Source: Burkholderia sp. USMB20
GTDB lineage: Bacteria; Pseudomonadota; Gammaproteobacteria; Burkholderiales; Burkholderiaceae
DNA: 64,000 nt
Direction: 5' to 3'
Assembly (NCBI RefSeq): GCF_000949135.2
Contig: NZ_JTAN02000001.1
Coordinates: forward strand, 124,001 to 188,000
This document shows, piece after piece, positions 42,043-51,758 of the stretch. Each line of letters starts with the position of its first letter. The stretch's first letter is position 1. The notes beneath the pieces were generated by a model. The model saw only the letters and a program-made list of their open reading frames with translations. It had not been told where the DNA came from and ran no database searches. The translations under genes were made by a program, and so were the position numbers.

Positions 42043-42825
42043 ATGAGCACGCAAGCATCGAAACTCGCCCTCGTCACCGGCGGCTCGCGCGGTATCGGCC
42101 GTGCCACGTCGTATGAACTCGCGCGACAGGGCTTCGTCGTCGCGGTCCACTATCGCGCCGATCGCGCGGCGGCGGAACAGACGCTCGCCGGCATCCGCGA
42201 ACTCGGCGGCCGCGGCTTCGCGATCCAGGCCGACCTCGACGCGCCGGACGGCGTCGCCACGCTGTACGATGCCCTCGATCGCGCGGTCGCCGAACAGAAC
42301 CTGCCGGCCACGCTCGACGTGCTCGTCAACAACGCCGGCGTCGCCGACGGCGGCACGCTGGACGACACGTCGGTCGCGCTGTTCGACCGTCAGTTCTCGC
42401 TGAACGTGAAAGCCGTGTTCTTCACGACGCAGCAGGCCGTAAAGCGCATGCCCCGCGGCGGCCGGATCGTGAACCTGTCGAGCGTGCTGTCGAGCCGGGT
42501 GTTCGAAGCCGGCGGCAACTTCAGCGCGATTTCCGCGTACGCCGCGTCGAAGGCCGCCGTCGACACGCTGACGCGCCACTGGGCGGTCGAACTCGGCCCA
42601 CGCGGCATCGTCGTCAACGCGGTCGCGCCCGGCCCGGTCGATACCGACATGAACGCGAGCTGGCTGCGCACCGACGACGGCCGCGCGACGATGACGTCGG
42701 CCAGCCCGCTCGGCCGCGTCGGCACGCCCGAAGACATCGCGGGCGTGATCGGCTTTCTCGCGAGCCCGGCGTCGCAATGGACGACCGGCCAGGTCATCGA
42801 CGCGAGCGGCGGCTACCGCCTGTAA
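42043..42825 (+). CDS. SDR-family oxidoreductase (FabG-like)
   Basis: 260 aa. Cofactor site VTGGSRGIGRA (11-21), NNAG, the catalytic Ser in NLSSVLSS and YAASK, plus the C-terminal GQVIDASGGYRL typical of FabG-like reductases. The ATG at 42043 is preceded by CAGGAAC. Last gene of the dkgB cluster, 118 bp after the cyclase gene. Substrate unknown. Confidence 0.92.
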   Translation: MSTQASKLALVTGGSRGIGRATSYELARQGFVVAVHYRADRAAAEQTLAGIRELGGRGFAIQADLDAPDGVATLYDALDRAVAEQNLPATLDVLVNNAGVADGGTLDDTSVALFDRQFSLNVKAVFFTTQQAVKRMPRGGRIVNLSSVLSSRVFEAGGNFSAISAYAASKAAVDTLTRHWAVELGPRGIVVNAVAPGPVDTDMNASWLRTDDGRATMTSASPLGRVGTPEDIAGVIGFLASPASQWTTGQVIDASGGYRL

Positions 42826-42910
42826 GTCACGCAGGTGCCGCCGGGTCGCCCGGCGGCACCGATCGGCCCGCCCGCGGCGCGCGGCTCGCATGCTCGCAAC
42901 GTCTCGCCGC

Positions 42911-43576
42911 TCAGCCAATCCGCATCGACAGCTCGACATCGCCGCCGAACGGCACCGACAGGTAGCCGTTCTCCGGCGCGCGCACGTAGGCGAGGTAGTC
43001 GGGGCTGTATTCCGCGTTGTCGGCGACGACGAACGCGCCGGGCCGCAGCCGCGGCTCGACCCGCGCGAGGATCTCCGGATACAGCGCCTTCGCGCCGTCG
43101 AGCAACACGAGATCGACGGTCTCCGGCAGATCGGCCGCCAGCGTGCGTAACGCATCGCCCGCGCGGATTTCCACCAGTTCGGCCAGCCCGGCCGCCGTCA
43201 GGTTCGCGCGCGCCCGTTCGACCTTCGACGCTTCGAACTCGCTCGTGATCACCCGGCCGCCGCCGTTGTCGCGCAGCGCAGCCGCGAGGTGCAGCGTCGA
43301 GATGCCGAACGACGTGCCGAATTCGACGATCGAGCGCGCACCGCAGCCGCGCGCGAGCATGTACAGCAGCGTGCCCGTCTCGCGCGACACCGCGAGCGGA
43401 TAGTCCTTCAGGCGTGCATAGAAATCGGCGTAACCGGTCTTGCTGCGCATCAGCCGCGCGTGCTCGTCGTGCGACAGGTCGGCAAAGTCCGGGCTCGACG
43501 CGGGCGACGATGCCTCGGCTTCGTCGAACAGGCGCGCGAGCAGCGACGCCAGCGGGTCGTGAATCAGGGTGGTCAT
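42911..43576 (-). CDS. SAM-dependent O-methyltransferase (class I, catechol/caffeoyl-CoA type)
   Basis: 221 aa. Motif I is IVEFGTSFGISTLHLAAAL, the acidic residue follows in VITSEFEASK, and VDLVLLDGAKALYPEIL is the metal/substrate motif of the Methyltransf_24/OMT3 family. The YAD lead at its N-terminus is common in these proteins. It is divergent from a TetR gene 93 bp away, which is probably its repressor. Substrate unknown. Confidence 0.88.
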   Translation of the reverse strand: MTTLIHDPLASLLARLFDEAEASSPASSPDFADLSHDEHARLMRSKTGYADFYARLKDYPLAVSRETGTLLYMLARGCGARSIVEFGTSFGISTLHLAAALRDNGGGRVITSEFEASKVERARANLTAAGLAELVEIRAGDALRTLAADLPETVDLVLLDGAKALYPEILARVEPRLRPGAFVVADNAEYSPDYLAYVRAPENGYLSVPFGGDVELSMRIG

Positions 43577-43669
43577 GCGAATCTCCGGTGTCAGGTTGAG
43601 TGCGTCAGGGCGCCCGACTAGAATATGACGAACTATTCAGGTTTTACTATTCGCATTGGCAGACCCGTC

Positions 43670-44302
43670 ATGACCGACCGCCGCAACACCCCGATCGCCT
43701 CGCGCAGACTGCCTCGGCAGGCCCGCGCGACCCAGCTCGTCGACGACGTGCTGCAGGCCGCTATTCAGGTTCTGGCGACCGAAGGCGCGCAGCGCTTCAC
43801 GATGGCGCGCGTCGCCGAGCGCGCCGGCGTGAGCGTCGGCTCGCTGTACCAGTACTTCCCGAACAAGGCGGCCGTGCTGTTCCGGCTCCAGCACGACGAG
43901 TGGCGGCAGACGTCCGGGATGCTCTGCGCGATTCTGCAGGACCCGCGGCAGACGCCGCCCGAGCGCCTGCGCACCGCCGTCCACGCGTTCATCCGTTCTG
44001 AGTGCGACGAGGCGCCCATGCGCATCGCGCTCGACGATGCCGCGCCGCTCTATCGCGACGCCCCCGAGGCGCAGGAAGTGAAGGACGCGTGCAACCGGAT
44101 CTTCAGCGCGTTCATGCGCGAAGCGCTGCCCGACGTGCCCGACGCCACGCATGCGCTCGCGTGCGAATTGATCATGACGACGCTCACGACGGGCGGCAAG
44201 GCATTCTCCGAAACCGCGCGCACGCCTGCGGAAATCGATGCATATGCGACCGCGATGGCCGACATGTTCTGCACGTACCTCGCGCATCTCGCGCGTGTCT
44301 GA
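43670..44302 (+). CDS. TetR-family regulator
   Basis: 210 aa from the ATG at 43670. HTH: QLVDDVLQAAIQVLATEGAQ, then FTMARVAERAGVSVGSLYQY, FPNKAAVL. A TetR C-terminal domain follows (about 85-205). Divergent from the O-methyltransferase gene, whose promoter overlaps its leader, so local repression is likely. The longer reading from 43625 lacks a ribosome site. Confidence 0.88.
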   Translation: MTDRRNTPIASRRLPRQARATQLVDDVLQAAIQVLATEGAQRFTMARVAERAGVSVGSLYQYFPNKAAVLFRLQHDEWRQTSGMLCAILQDPRQTPPERLRTAVHAFIRSECDEAPMRIALDDAAPLYRDAPEAQEVKDACNRIFSAFMREALPDVPDATHALACELIMTTLTTGGKAFSETARTPAEIDAYATAMADMFCTYLAHLARV

Positions 44303-44840
44303 TTCAGTGGCAGGCCAGGACGAGCGCGGGCGCGGCCCGCGCGCGGCACCGGCATCATCCGGATGCGGGTTGCGCACGGCCGCGTTTTCACATCCGGCGC
44401 GGCTGTTTCCGCGCGCCCGCGCAGCCTCTCCGAAAGTCCTTCGTAAGACTCGATGCATCACCCGCTCCCGCCCTGCCCGCCGACCCTGCATTCAAATAGT
44501 CGCCTTAACGGATTCGAACTAGGCGTATACACGCGTTCCGCGACGACGAAGCCCCGTTGCACGCCGATATAAGCGCTGCGACATGCGCTGCATGCTCTTC
44601 CCCCAATGGGACGTGATGGGCCGTTCGCCTAACCTTCGCTACGGCAAAGCACACGTGACGGGGTCGACCGCACCACGCGTCGCACGACGCGGCACACGCG
44701 CCCCCTTCGACGCGCGTACGACGACACGACTCACGCGTGATGCGTCCCCACGACGCCGCCGAACATTCCAACCAGATTCGAGACACCCTGACGACGGTCC
44801 GCCACGGGCCGTTTCAGCATGCTGATAAAGGAGCAAGCTC
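44303..44840. other. 538-bp gap before the purine permease gene
   Basis: No supported gene; frames on both strands are Arg/Ala shadows. Close to the permease start there is a hairpin ACGGTCCGCCACGGGCCGT (44790-44808) followed by AAAGGAGC and the ATG, which might influence translation or attenuation. No known riboswitch class was recognised. Confidence 0.4.
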
Positions 44841-46229
44841 ATGAGTGATACCCCGGTGCAGCCGACGGTCGGCGTCGGCGCGGAAGAAACGGACTTCGGC
44901 ACCAAGGGAGTCATCGACCGGTACTTCGGCATTTCGTCGCGCGGCAGCACGCAGCGTCGCGAAATCGTCGCGGGCGTGACCACTTTCCTCGCGATGGTCT
45001 ACTCCGTGTTCGTCGTGCCCGGCATGTTCGGCAAGGCCGGCTTCGACACGAGCGCGGTATTCGTCGCGGTCTGCCTCACCACCGCGTTCGGTTCGCTGCT
45101 GATGGGCCTGTGGGCGAAGCTGCCGATCGCGATCGGCTGCGCGATTTCGCTGACGGCGTTCACCGCGTTCGGGCTGGTGCTCGGCAAGGGCCTGCCGCCG
45201 ACCGTCGCGCTCGGTGCCGTGTTCCTGATGGGCCTCGTGTTCACGGGCATCTCGGTCACCGGCGTGCGTTCGTGGATCCTGCGCAACCTGCCCGCGGGCG
45301 TCGCGCACGGCACCGGGATCGGCATCGGCCTGTTCCTGCTGCTGATCGCGTCGAACGACGTCGGCCTCGTGATCAAGAATCCGGGCGCCGGCCTGCCGGT
45401 CTCGCTCGGCCAGATCACCGCGTTCCCGGTCATCATGTCGGTCGTCGGCCTCGCTGCGATCTTCGGGCTCGAGAAGCGTCGCGTGCCGGGCGGCATCCTG
45501 CTCGTCGTGGTCGCGATTTCGCTGATCGGCCTCGCGTTCGATCCGGCCGTGAAGTACCGCGGCATCTTCGCGCTGCCGTCGCTGAGCGCACCGGGCCACG
45601 CGTCGCTGATCGGCGCGATGGACATCAAGGGCGCATTGTCGATGGCCGTGCTGCCGAGCGTGCTGGCGCTCGTGATGACCGCCGTGTTCGACGCGACCGG
45701 CACGATCCGCGCGGTCGCGGGCCAGGCCGGCCAGCTCGACGAGAACGGCCGCATCATCAACGGCGGCCGCGCGCTGACCGCCGATTCGGTCAGCTCGATC
45801 TTCTCCGGCTTCCTCGGCGGCGCGCCGGCGGCAGCCTACATCGAGTCGAGCGTCGGCGTGGCCGCCGGTGCGAAGACGGGCCTCGCGGCCGCGGTGGTCG
45901 GCGTCCTGTTCCTGGTCGTGATGTTCTTCTCGCCGCTCGCGGGCCTCGTGCCGTCGTACGCAACGGCCCCCGCGCTGATGTACGTCGGCCTGCTGATGCT
46001 CGGCAGCGTGAGCAAGCTGCACATGGACGACATGGTCGACGCGATGTCGGGCCTCGTGTGCGCGGTGTTCATCGTGCTGACCGCGAACATCGTGACGGGC
46101 ATCATGCTCGGCTTCTCGACGCTCGTGATCGGCCGCGTCGCCAGCGGCGAATTCCGCAAGCTCAACGTCGGCACCGTGCTCATCGCGGCCGTGCTCGTCA
46201 CGTTCTATCTCGGCGGCTGGGCGATCTGA
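44841..46229 (+). CDS. NCS2-family purine permease (AzgA/guanine-hypoxanthine type)
   Basis: 462 aa, ~12-14 membrane helices. AzgA-subfamily marks: the leader [20 protein letters not shown] followed by [49 protein letters not shown] and [15 protein letters not shown]. It imports adenine, guanine or hypoxanthine by proton symport. The ribosome site AAAGGAGC is 7 nt upstream. A terminator follows at 46318. Which purine is preferred cannot be told from sequence. Confidence 0.92.
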   Translation: MSDTPVQPTVGVGAEETDFGTKGVIDRYFGISSRGSTQRREIVAGVTTFLAMVYSVFVVPGMFGKAGFDTSAVFVAVCLTTAFGSLLMGLWAKLPIAIGCAISLTAFTAFGLVLGKGLPPTVALGAVFLMGLVFTGISVTGVRSWILRNLPAGVAHGTGIGIGLFLLLIASNDVGLVIKNPGAGLPVSLGQITAFPVIMSVVGLAAIFGLEKRRVPGGILLVVVAISLIGLAFDPAVKYRGIFALPSLSAPGHASLIGAMDIKGALSMAVLPSVLALVMTAVFDATGTIRAVAGQAGQLDENGRIINGGRALTADSVSSIFSGFLGGAPAAAYIESSVGVAAGAKTGLAAAVVGVLFLVVMFFSPLAGLVPSYATAPALMYVGLLMLGSVSKLHMDDMVDAMSGLVCAVFIVLTANIVTGIMLGFSTLVIGRVASGEFRKLNVGTVLIAAVLVTFYLGGWAI

Positions 46230-46317
46230 CCGCGGATCATGCGCGACGTCGCCTGCCGAAGGGCGGCGCGCATCGGGACGGCATCGTCTCCTCCACCATC
46301 GTCGTTGATGGTCTCCA

Positions 46318-46350
46318 GGCTCGGGAACGTACGTTTCCGGGCCTTTTTTC
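46318..46350 (+). terminator. Rho-independent terminator after the purine permease gene
   Basis: Hairpin GGCTCGGGAACG / CGTTTCCGGGCC with one mismatch, followed directly by TTTTTTC. Confidence 0.85.
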
Positions 46351-46468
46351 GTCGGTGCGGCGGGGGTTCCACCGGGCCGTTCGACCGACACGGGAAACCG
46401 CGGCAGCGTGCCGCGCATCGCGAATCCGCACGCGGTGCTACGATCGCGTTTTATCCTCCGGAACGCTC

Positions 46469-47095
46469 ATGAATCCGTTCGGCATCGTCTCCGAATCAGA
46501 CACGCGGACCGCGGCGCGCAAGCCACCGTTCATCCCGTCGTTCGGTTTCGTCGAAGTTCATGAATCGCGGCCGATCGATGCGCCGCCGTCGCGCATCATC
46601 GATGCGGTGGCCACGCTCGACATGCGCGCCGATCCCGTCATCGACGCGCTGCTTGCCGTGCGCGAAGCGCCGGCGGCCATCGCCCGCGCGCTGGGCCAGC
46701 GTCCGGCCGGCGCCGCCCGCGAGCGCTTCGGCTTCGATTCGTTCACGCTGCTGCATCGCGACGACACGTCGCTGTCGCTCGGGCTCGTCGGACGCTTCTG
46801 GCGCCCGACGCCCGACGTGCGCACGATCGACGACGCCGCGGCGTTCGTCCGGCACGACGATCCGGATGACGCGAAGCTGGTGTTGCGCTTCGAGGTCGTC
46901 GGGCTGTCGTCAGGCGCGCGGCTGCTGCGCACCGAAACCTTCGTGCACTGTCCGAGCGCGCGCACGCGCCTGCTGTTCCTGCCGTACTGGCTCGCGATCC
47001 GCTCGGGAGCGGCTGGACCCGCCGCCGCACGCTCGCGGCCGTCGAACTGGCGCTCGCCTGACACGCCGGGACGCCGTCGAACGGAAACGCGATGA
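46469..47095 (+). CDS. Hypothetical protein, likely frameshifted near its C-terminus
   Basis: 208 aa as read. The first ~175 residues look like a normal soluble protein (IPSFGFVEVHESRPIDAPPS, LVLRFEVVGLSSGARLLRTE, FLPYWLAIRSG). After IRSG the frame becomes Arg/Pro/Ser-rich (AAGPAAARSRPSNWRSPDTP). Adding one base after about 47011 restores GSGWTRRRTLAAVELALA and a stop at 47059-47061, a far more natural ending. So either a single-base deletion in the strain or a sequencing error. I do not recognise the family. Confidence 0.65.
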   Translation: MNPFGIVSESDTRTAARKPPFIPSFGFVEVHESRPIDAPPSRIIDAVATLDMRADPVIDALLAVREAPAAIARALGQRPAGAARERFGFDSFTLLHRDDTSLSLGLVGRFWRPTPDVRTIDDAAAFVRHDDPDDAKLVLRFEVVGLSSGARLLRTETFVHCPSARTRLLFLPYWLAIRSGAAGPAAARSRPSNWRSPDTPGRRRTETR

Positions 47096-47300
47096 TGTCG
47101 TATCGCGGCATACATCGACGGCATCTCGAACACGCACGCAACATCATCTGCAATCCTGATCGGTTTACCGCCGGACACGGCGAAACTGTGCCGCGCACCG
47201 CCGCGAGATTTTTGTTCCGCCCCGCGCCCGCCGTCACCTCGCGCTACCCTATCGATCTTCGCGCCGGCGCCCCGGCCCGCCGCCAGATCCGAACCGATCG

Positions 47301-48221
47301 ATGACCCGCATCCGCAACCACCTGAACATCGCGCAGCTCCAGGCCTTCGTCTCCGCCGCGCATCACAAGAGCCTGCGCGCCGCCGCGCGCGAGCTCGGCG
47401 TCACCCAGCCCGCGATCACGCACACGATCCGCGAACTCGAAACGGCGCTGAACGCGGAACTGCTCGTGCGCAGCGTGCGCGGCGTCGAGCTGACCGCGTG
47501 CGGCCACGCGCTGCTGCCGCGCGCCGAGCAGCTGCTCGGCGACATGCGCCGCACCGTCGAGGCCGTCGAGCAGGTGAAAGGGGAAATGTCGGGGCGCGTC
47601 GCGGTCGGCACGATGCCGTCGATCGCGCTGACCGCGCTGCCGCACGCGGTCACCGCCTTCCGCCGGTCGATGCCGAACGTGAACCTGCATCTGGAGGAAG
47701 TGACGGTGCCCGACGCGCTCGCGCAGCTGCGCAACGGCACGCTCGACATCGCTGCGATGCACCATGTGCCCGCGCTCGACCGCGATTTCACGCAGGTCCC
47801 GCTGCTGTCGACCGAGTTCACCGTCGTGATGCGCGAAGGTCACCCGCTCGCGCACGCGCGCCGATTAGAGGAATTGCTCGACGCGGAATGGATCGTCACG
47901 GTCGGCGCCGAGCAGTTTCCGCACAGCGTGATGGTCGGGATGTTCGAGGCGCGCGGGCTGCCGCTGCCGAAGCGCCTGCTGCGCTCGCCGATGTCGTTCG
48001 CGGTGACGCTCGGGCTCGTCGCCCGCTCCGACGTGATCGGCTGCTTCACGCGCCCGCTGGCCGCGATGGTGGCGCCGCTCGGGATCCGCACGGCCGATCT
48101 CGACGAAAGCATGCCGCGCTTCGACCTGTCGATCATCGCGCGCCGCGACCTGCTGCCGACGCCGGCGGTATCGCAATTCGTCACCTGCCTGCAGCGCGCG
48201 GTCAACGAAACGCTAGGTTGA
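47301..48221 (+). CDS. LysR-family transcriptional regulator
   Basis: 306 aa. HTH: LQAFVSAAHHKSLRAAAREL, then GVTQPAITHTIRELE. A full LysR substrate domain follows (GRVAVGTMPSIALTALPHAV and onwards). It precedes the amino-acid binding-protein gene on the same strand by 225 bp; the link is only positional. Confidence 0.92.
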   Translation: MTRIRNHLNIAQLQAFVSAAHHKSLRAAARELGVTQPAITHTIRELETALNAELLVRSVRGVELTACGHALLPRAEQLLGDMRRTVEAVEQVKGEMSGRVAVGTMPSIALTALPHAVTAFRRSMPNVNLHLEEVTVPDALAQLRNGTLDIAAMHHVPALDRDFTQVPLLSTEFTVVMREGHPLAHARRLEELLDAEWIVTVGAEQFPHSVMVGMFEARGLPLPKRLLRSPMSFAVTLGLVARSDVIGCFTRPLAAMVAPLGIRTADLDESMPRFDLSIIARRDLLPTPAVSQFVTCLQRAVNETLG

Positions 48222-48446
48222 ATCGTTCCTTCCTCTGAAACGGTCACGCGCCACGCGCGCGGCCGTCGGGTCCGGTATCGGGGCTTGTCCTAGGCGCCCT
48301 GCCGGTATTTTGTCTTGATAATCTTGCGCACGTCGCGCGCCCGCATCGGGCAGCGAAACGGACAGTCCGACGCGAAGCCGCGCCGGGCCGAAGGCTTACG
48401 GCGCGGCACAACCGCGCACCCATCGAACAAAACGAGGAGTCACCGA

Positions 48447-49229
48447 GTGAAAAAGATTCTTGCGGCTGTGACCGTGGCCCTGCTCGCCGTATCGGCCGGC
48501 ACTGCATACGCGAAGGACTGGACGACCGTACGCTTCGGCGTCGACGCAAGCTACCCGCCTTTCGAATCGAAAGGGGCTGACGGCAAGGTGGTCGGCTTCG
48601 ACGTCGATCTCGGCAACGAAATCTGCCGCCGCATCAACGCGAAATGCGTGTGGATCGAGAACGACTTCGACGGGATGATCCCCGCACTGAAGGCTCGCAA
48701 GTTCGACGGCGTCCTGTCGTCGATGTCGATGACGCCGGCACGCGAGGAACAGATCGCGTTCTCGTCGAAGCTGTTCAACACGCCGACGCGCCTCGTCGCG
48801 AAGAAGGGCGCCGGCCTGATGCCGACGGCCGAATCGCTGAAGGGCAAGTCGGTCGGCGTCGAGCAGGGCACGATCCAGGAAACCTACGCGAAGACGTACT
48901 GGGCCTCGAAGGGCGTGAACGTCGTGCCTTACCAGAACCAGGACCAGGTCTACGCCGACCTGATCTCGGGCCGTCTGGACGGCGCGCTGCAGGACGCGGT
49001 GCAGGCTGAAATCGGCTTCCTGAAGACGCCGCGCGGCGCGAACTTCGATTTCGCCGGCAAGGACATCGACGATCCGAAGACGCTCGGCAACGGCGCCGGC
49101 ATCGGCCTGCGCAAGGAAGACACCGACCTGAAGGCGAAGATCGACGGCGCGATCGCCGGCATGCGCAAGGACGGCACGTACGACAAGATCGCGAAGAAGT
49201 ACTTCGATTTCGACGTGTACGGCAAGTAA
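48447..49229 (+). CDS. ABC transporter periplasmic binding protein, Lys/Arg/Orn type
   Basis: 260 aa from the GTG at 48447 (GAGGAG upstream). Signal peptide VKKILAAVTVALLAVSAG, cleavage after AYA. SBP family 3 pattern: VRFGVDASYPPFESKGADGK, then VVGFDVDLGNEIC, DFDGMIPALKARKFDGVLSS and SVGVEQGTIQETYA. It should bind basic amino acids. No permease or ATPase gene follows; instead a mini-IS3 element and an aspartoacylase-family gene do, so it is an orphan here or was separated from its partners. Confidence 0.92.
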   Translation: MKKILAAVTVALLAVSAGTAYAKDWTTVRFGVDASYPPFESKGADGKVVGFDVDLGNEICRRINAKCVWIENDFDGMIPALKARKFDGVLSSMSMTPAREEQIAFSSKLFNTPTRLVAKKGAGLMPTAESLKGKSVGVEQGTIQETYAKTYWASKGVNVVPYQNQDQVYADLISGRLDGALQDAVQAEIGFLKTPRGANFDFAGKDIDDPKTLGNGAGIGLRKEDTDLKAKIDGAIAGMRKDGTYDKIAKKYFDFDVYGK

Positions 49230-49275
49230 CACCGCGCAACGCGCGCTTCGCGACCGCGCAGACGGGCTCCGCAAG

Positions 49276-49472
49276 TGAACTGACCCCACGAAGTTGGACG
49301 GTTGAAGCCTAGGCGGCCGAGGGCTGAGTTCTGTATTGCACGGGACTCAGCCCATTTAATTTGAGCTTGATGCGATACGCCTGAACCACTCGATGCCGGA
49401 AACGTTCGTCGTACTTCGTCATGAAAAACACCCCAAAGATTGGATCTAGTCCAACTTTTGGGGTGCAGTTCA
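49276..49472 (-). mobile_element. 197-bp internally deleted IS3-family element with intact ends
   Basis: Terminal inverted repeats at 49276-49299 and 49449-49472 match in 19 of 24 positions (TGAACTG ... AAGTTGGAC), the ends of IS3-family elements. A 3-bp direct repeat AAG flanks it (49273-49275 and 49473-49475), the expected target duplication. Between them is a single deletion that joins the start of orfA to the end of orfB. It could only move with a transposase supplied from elsewhere, i.e. MITE-like. Confidence 0.88.
49309..49422 (-). pseudogene. OrfA/OrfB deletion fusion of an IS3-family transposase
   Basis: 37-codon reading on the minus strand: MTKYDERFRHRVVQAYR is the start of an OrfA (HTH protein), and IKLKLNGLSPVQYRTQ is the C-terminus of an OrfB (DDE transposase; full-length copies end YYNxxRIKLKLNGLSPVQYR). 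The internal deletion has fused them in frame. No catalytic part remains. Confidence 0.85.
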
Positions 49473-49687
49473 AAGGAGCCCGTTTTTTTTGCTCGCGCGC
49501 GGCGAAAGGCCGCGCGACACGCGGGGGCGAAGGGCTGCGGCGCCGTTATTTTTTACGCGCCAACCCGATGATTCGTAAAGGAAATCGACATGGTCGGCGC
49601 GCGGTTTGATAGGTTCGCGGAAGGCAACGTACAATCGATCTTCCACGCATACCGGATCACTCGCGGCTGCGCCGCCCTCCCCTCATC

Positions 49688-50803
49688 ATGCAAACGCAGA
49701 CCCATCCGCTGATTTCCCCCGCCATCGGCACCGAACGCCAGATCACGAGCTTCCACTACGGCCCGCGCGGCGGCAAGAAGGTCTACATCCAGTCGTCGCT
49801 GCACGCGGACGAACTGCCCGGCATGCTGGTCGCCGCGCTGCTGCGCCGCAAGATCGCCGCGCTCGAGACGGCCGGCAAGCTGCGCGGCGAAGTGGTCATC
49901 GTCCCCGTGCCGAACCCGATCGGCCTGTCGCAGCACGTGTTCGGCGATCACCTCGGCCGCTTCGAGCTCGGCTCGATGCAGAACTTCAACCGCAATTTCT
50001 ACGATCTCGCGGCGCTCGTGCTGCCGCGCATCGAAGGCCGCCTGACGAACGACGCGCAGCGCAACCTCGCCGCGGTACGCGCCGCGATGCGCGAGGCGCT
50101 CGACGAACAGAAGCCGCGCACCGAGCTCGAATCGCAGCGCCTCGCGCTGCAGAAGCTGTCGTTCGACGCCGACATCGTGCTCGACCTGCATTGCGACAGC
50201 GACGCGGTGATGCACCTGTATACGAACCCCGATCTGTGGGAAGACGTCGAGCCGCTGTCGCGCTACCTGGACGCGCAGGCGTCGCTGCTCGCGCTGAATT
50301 CGGTCGGCAACCCGTTCGACGAGATCCACAGTTTCTGCTGGTCGGATCTGCGCAACCGGTTCGGCGATCGCTTCCCGATCCCGAACGGCGCGATTTCCGT
50401 CACGGTCGAACTGCGCAGCGAGCGCGACGTGTCGTACGAATTCGCGGAGAAGGACTCACAGGCGATCGTCGAATACCTGACCGAGCGCGGCGTCATCGAC
50501 GGCACGCCGGCACCGCTGCCGCCGCTCGCGCATCCGGCCACACCGCTCGCGGGCACCGATCCGCTCGTCGCACCGGTGTCCGGCGTGATCGTGTTCCGCA
50601 CGCCGGTCGGCGCATGGATCGAGGCCGGCCAGGACGTCGCCGACATCGTCGATCCGCTGACCGATCGTGTGATCACGTTGAAGAGCAGCGTGTCGGGCGT
50701 GCTGTACGCGCGCCAGATCGTGCGCTTCGCGACCGCCGGGATGGAAGTCGCGCGGATTGCCGGCGCGAACCCGATCCGCACCGGGTCGCTGCTGTCGGCC
50801 TGA
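49688..50803 (+). CDS. Succinylglutamate desuccinylase/aspartoacylase-family metallopeptidase-like protein
   Basis: 371 aa. M14-like zinc site: SSLHADELPG (His and Glu, about residues 37-46) and DLHCDSDAVMH (second His). The C-terminal ~110 residues form a beta-barrel/lipoyl-like domain (LVAPVSGVIVFRTPVGAWIE, then AGQDVADIVDP). Members deacylate N-acyl amino acids. The upstream arginine-type binding protein suggests an arginine/ornithine-derived substrate (inference). The start ATG at 49688 lies 215 bp after the mini-IS. A terminator follows at 50868. Confidence 0.9.
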   Translation: MQTQTHPLISPAIGTERQITSFHYGPRGGKKVYIQSSLHADELPGMLVAALLRRKIAALETAGKLRGEVVIVPVPNPIGLSQHVFGDHLGRFELGSMQNFNRNFYDLAALVLPRIEGRLTNDAQRNLAAVRAAMREALDEQKPRTELESQRLALQKLSFDADIVLDLHCDSDAVMHLYTNPDLWEDVEPLSRYLDAQASLLALNSVGNPFDEIHSFCWSDLRNRFGDRFPIPNGAISVTVELRSERDVSYEFAEKDSQAIVEYLTERGVIDGTPAPLPPLAHPATPLAGTDPLVAPVSGVIVFRTPVGAWIEAGQDVADIVDPLTDRVITLKSSVSGVLYARQIVRFATAGMEVARIAGANPIRTGSLLSA

Positions 50804-50867
50804 GTCGCCTCCGGTCCGGGCCGCCTGAACGGCCGGCCCGCGCGCCGCATCGCGACGCGCACCAACG

Positions 50868-50899
50868 AAATCGCCCGCTTGCGCGGGCGATTTGCTTTT
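50868..50899. terminator. Bidirectional terminator between convergent genes
   Basis: Perfect 11-bp stem AAATCGCCCGC / GCGGGCGATTT, 4-nt loop, T-rich on both sides. Confidence 0.8.
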
Positions 50900-50951
50900 C
50901 GGTCCGGCGGCATGCCCGGCGACGTGGCCGGGGAGCAGCCGGGCGCAGCGT

Positions 50952-51758
50952 TCAGAACGCCGGCACGATCGCGCCGCCGAACTTCTGGTCGATGAACTTG
51001 CGCACGTCGTCCGATTCATAGGCCGCGACGAGCTTCTTCACCCACGGCTTGTCCTTGTCCTGCGCGCGCACCGCGATCAGGTTCGCGTACGGCCCGCGCA
51101 GATCCTCGATCGCGATCGCATCCTTCACCGGCGTGAGCCCGGCCTTCACCGCGTAGTCGGTGTTGATCGACGCGGCGTCGACATCGGGCAGCGCGCGCGG
51201 CAACTGCGCGGAGTCGAGTTCGACGATCTTGATCTTCTTCGGGTTCTCGGCGATGTCGAGCGGCGTCGCGTTCACGCCGTTGCTGCCGACGCCCGGCTTC
51301 AGCTTGATCACGCCGTACTTCTGCAGCAGCAGCAGCGCGCGGTTGCCGTTGGACGGATCGTTCTGGATCCCGACCTTCGCGCCGGCCGGCAAGTCCTTCA
51401 GCGACTTGAGCTTCTTCGAATAGAAGCCCATCGGCGCCGTGTAGGTCAGCCCGACGTTGACGATCTTGTAGCCGCGCTGCTTGATCTGGCTGTCGAGGAA
51501 CGGCTGGTGCTGGAAGCCGTTCGCATCGAGGTCGCCCGCATCGAGCGCCGCGTTCGGCTGCACGTAGTCGTTGAATTCGATGACCTTGATCGCGAGCCCT
51601 TCGCGTGCGGCGACTTTCGTCACCTCGGTCCAGATCTGCGCGTCGGGGCCGCTCATCGTGCCGATCTTCAGCGTCTGGGAATCGGCGTGCGCGCCGGGCG
51701 CGGCAAAGGCCAGCGCCGCGGCAAGCGCGCCGAGGCCGGTCAGGATCGAACGTCGCAT
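50952..51758 (-). CDS. NlpA/MetQ-family ABC transporter binding protein
   Basis: 268 aa. Signal peptide LTGLGALAAALAFAAPGAHA without a lipobox cysteine, so a soluble periplasmic protein, unlike lipidated MetQ. MetQ pattern: LKIGTMSGPDAQIWTEV, VIEFNDYVQPNAALDAGDLD, ANGFQHQPFLD and VGIQNDPSNGNRALLLLQ. Ligands are methionine or related compounds. The ATG at 51756-51758 has AGAGGA upstream. The open frame continues further upstream only because of high GC. No metN/metI genes are adjacent. Confidence 0.92.
   Translation of the reverse strand: MRRSILTGLGALAAALAFAAPGAHADSQTLKIGTMSGPDAQIWTEVTKVAAREGLAIKVIEFNDYVQPNAALDAGDLDANGFQHQPFLDSQIKQRGYKIVNVGLTYTAPMGFYSKKLKSLKDLPAGAKVGIQNDPSNGNRALLLLQKYGVIKLKPGVGSNGVNATPLDIAENPKKIKIVELDSAQLPRALPDVDAASINTDYAVKAGLTPVKDAIAIEDLRGPYANLIAVRAQDKDKPWVKKLVAAYESDDVRKFIDQKFGGAIVPAF

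Noticed and set aside
44814-46418. 534-codon minus-strand frame over the purine permease gene
   Set aside because: Composition is His/Arg/Asp-rich without domains; it mirrors the NCS2 gene.
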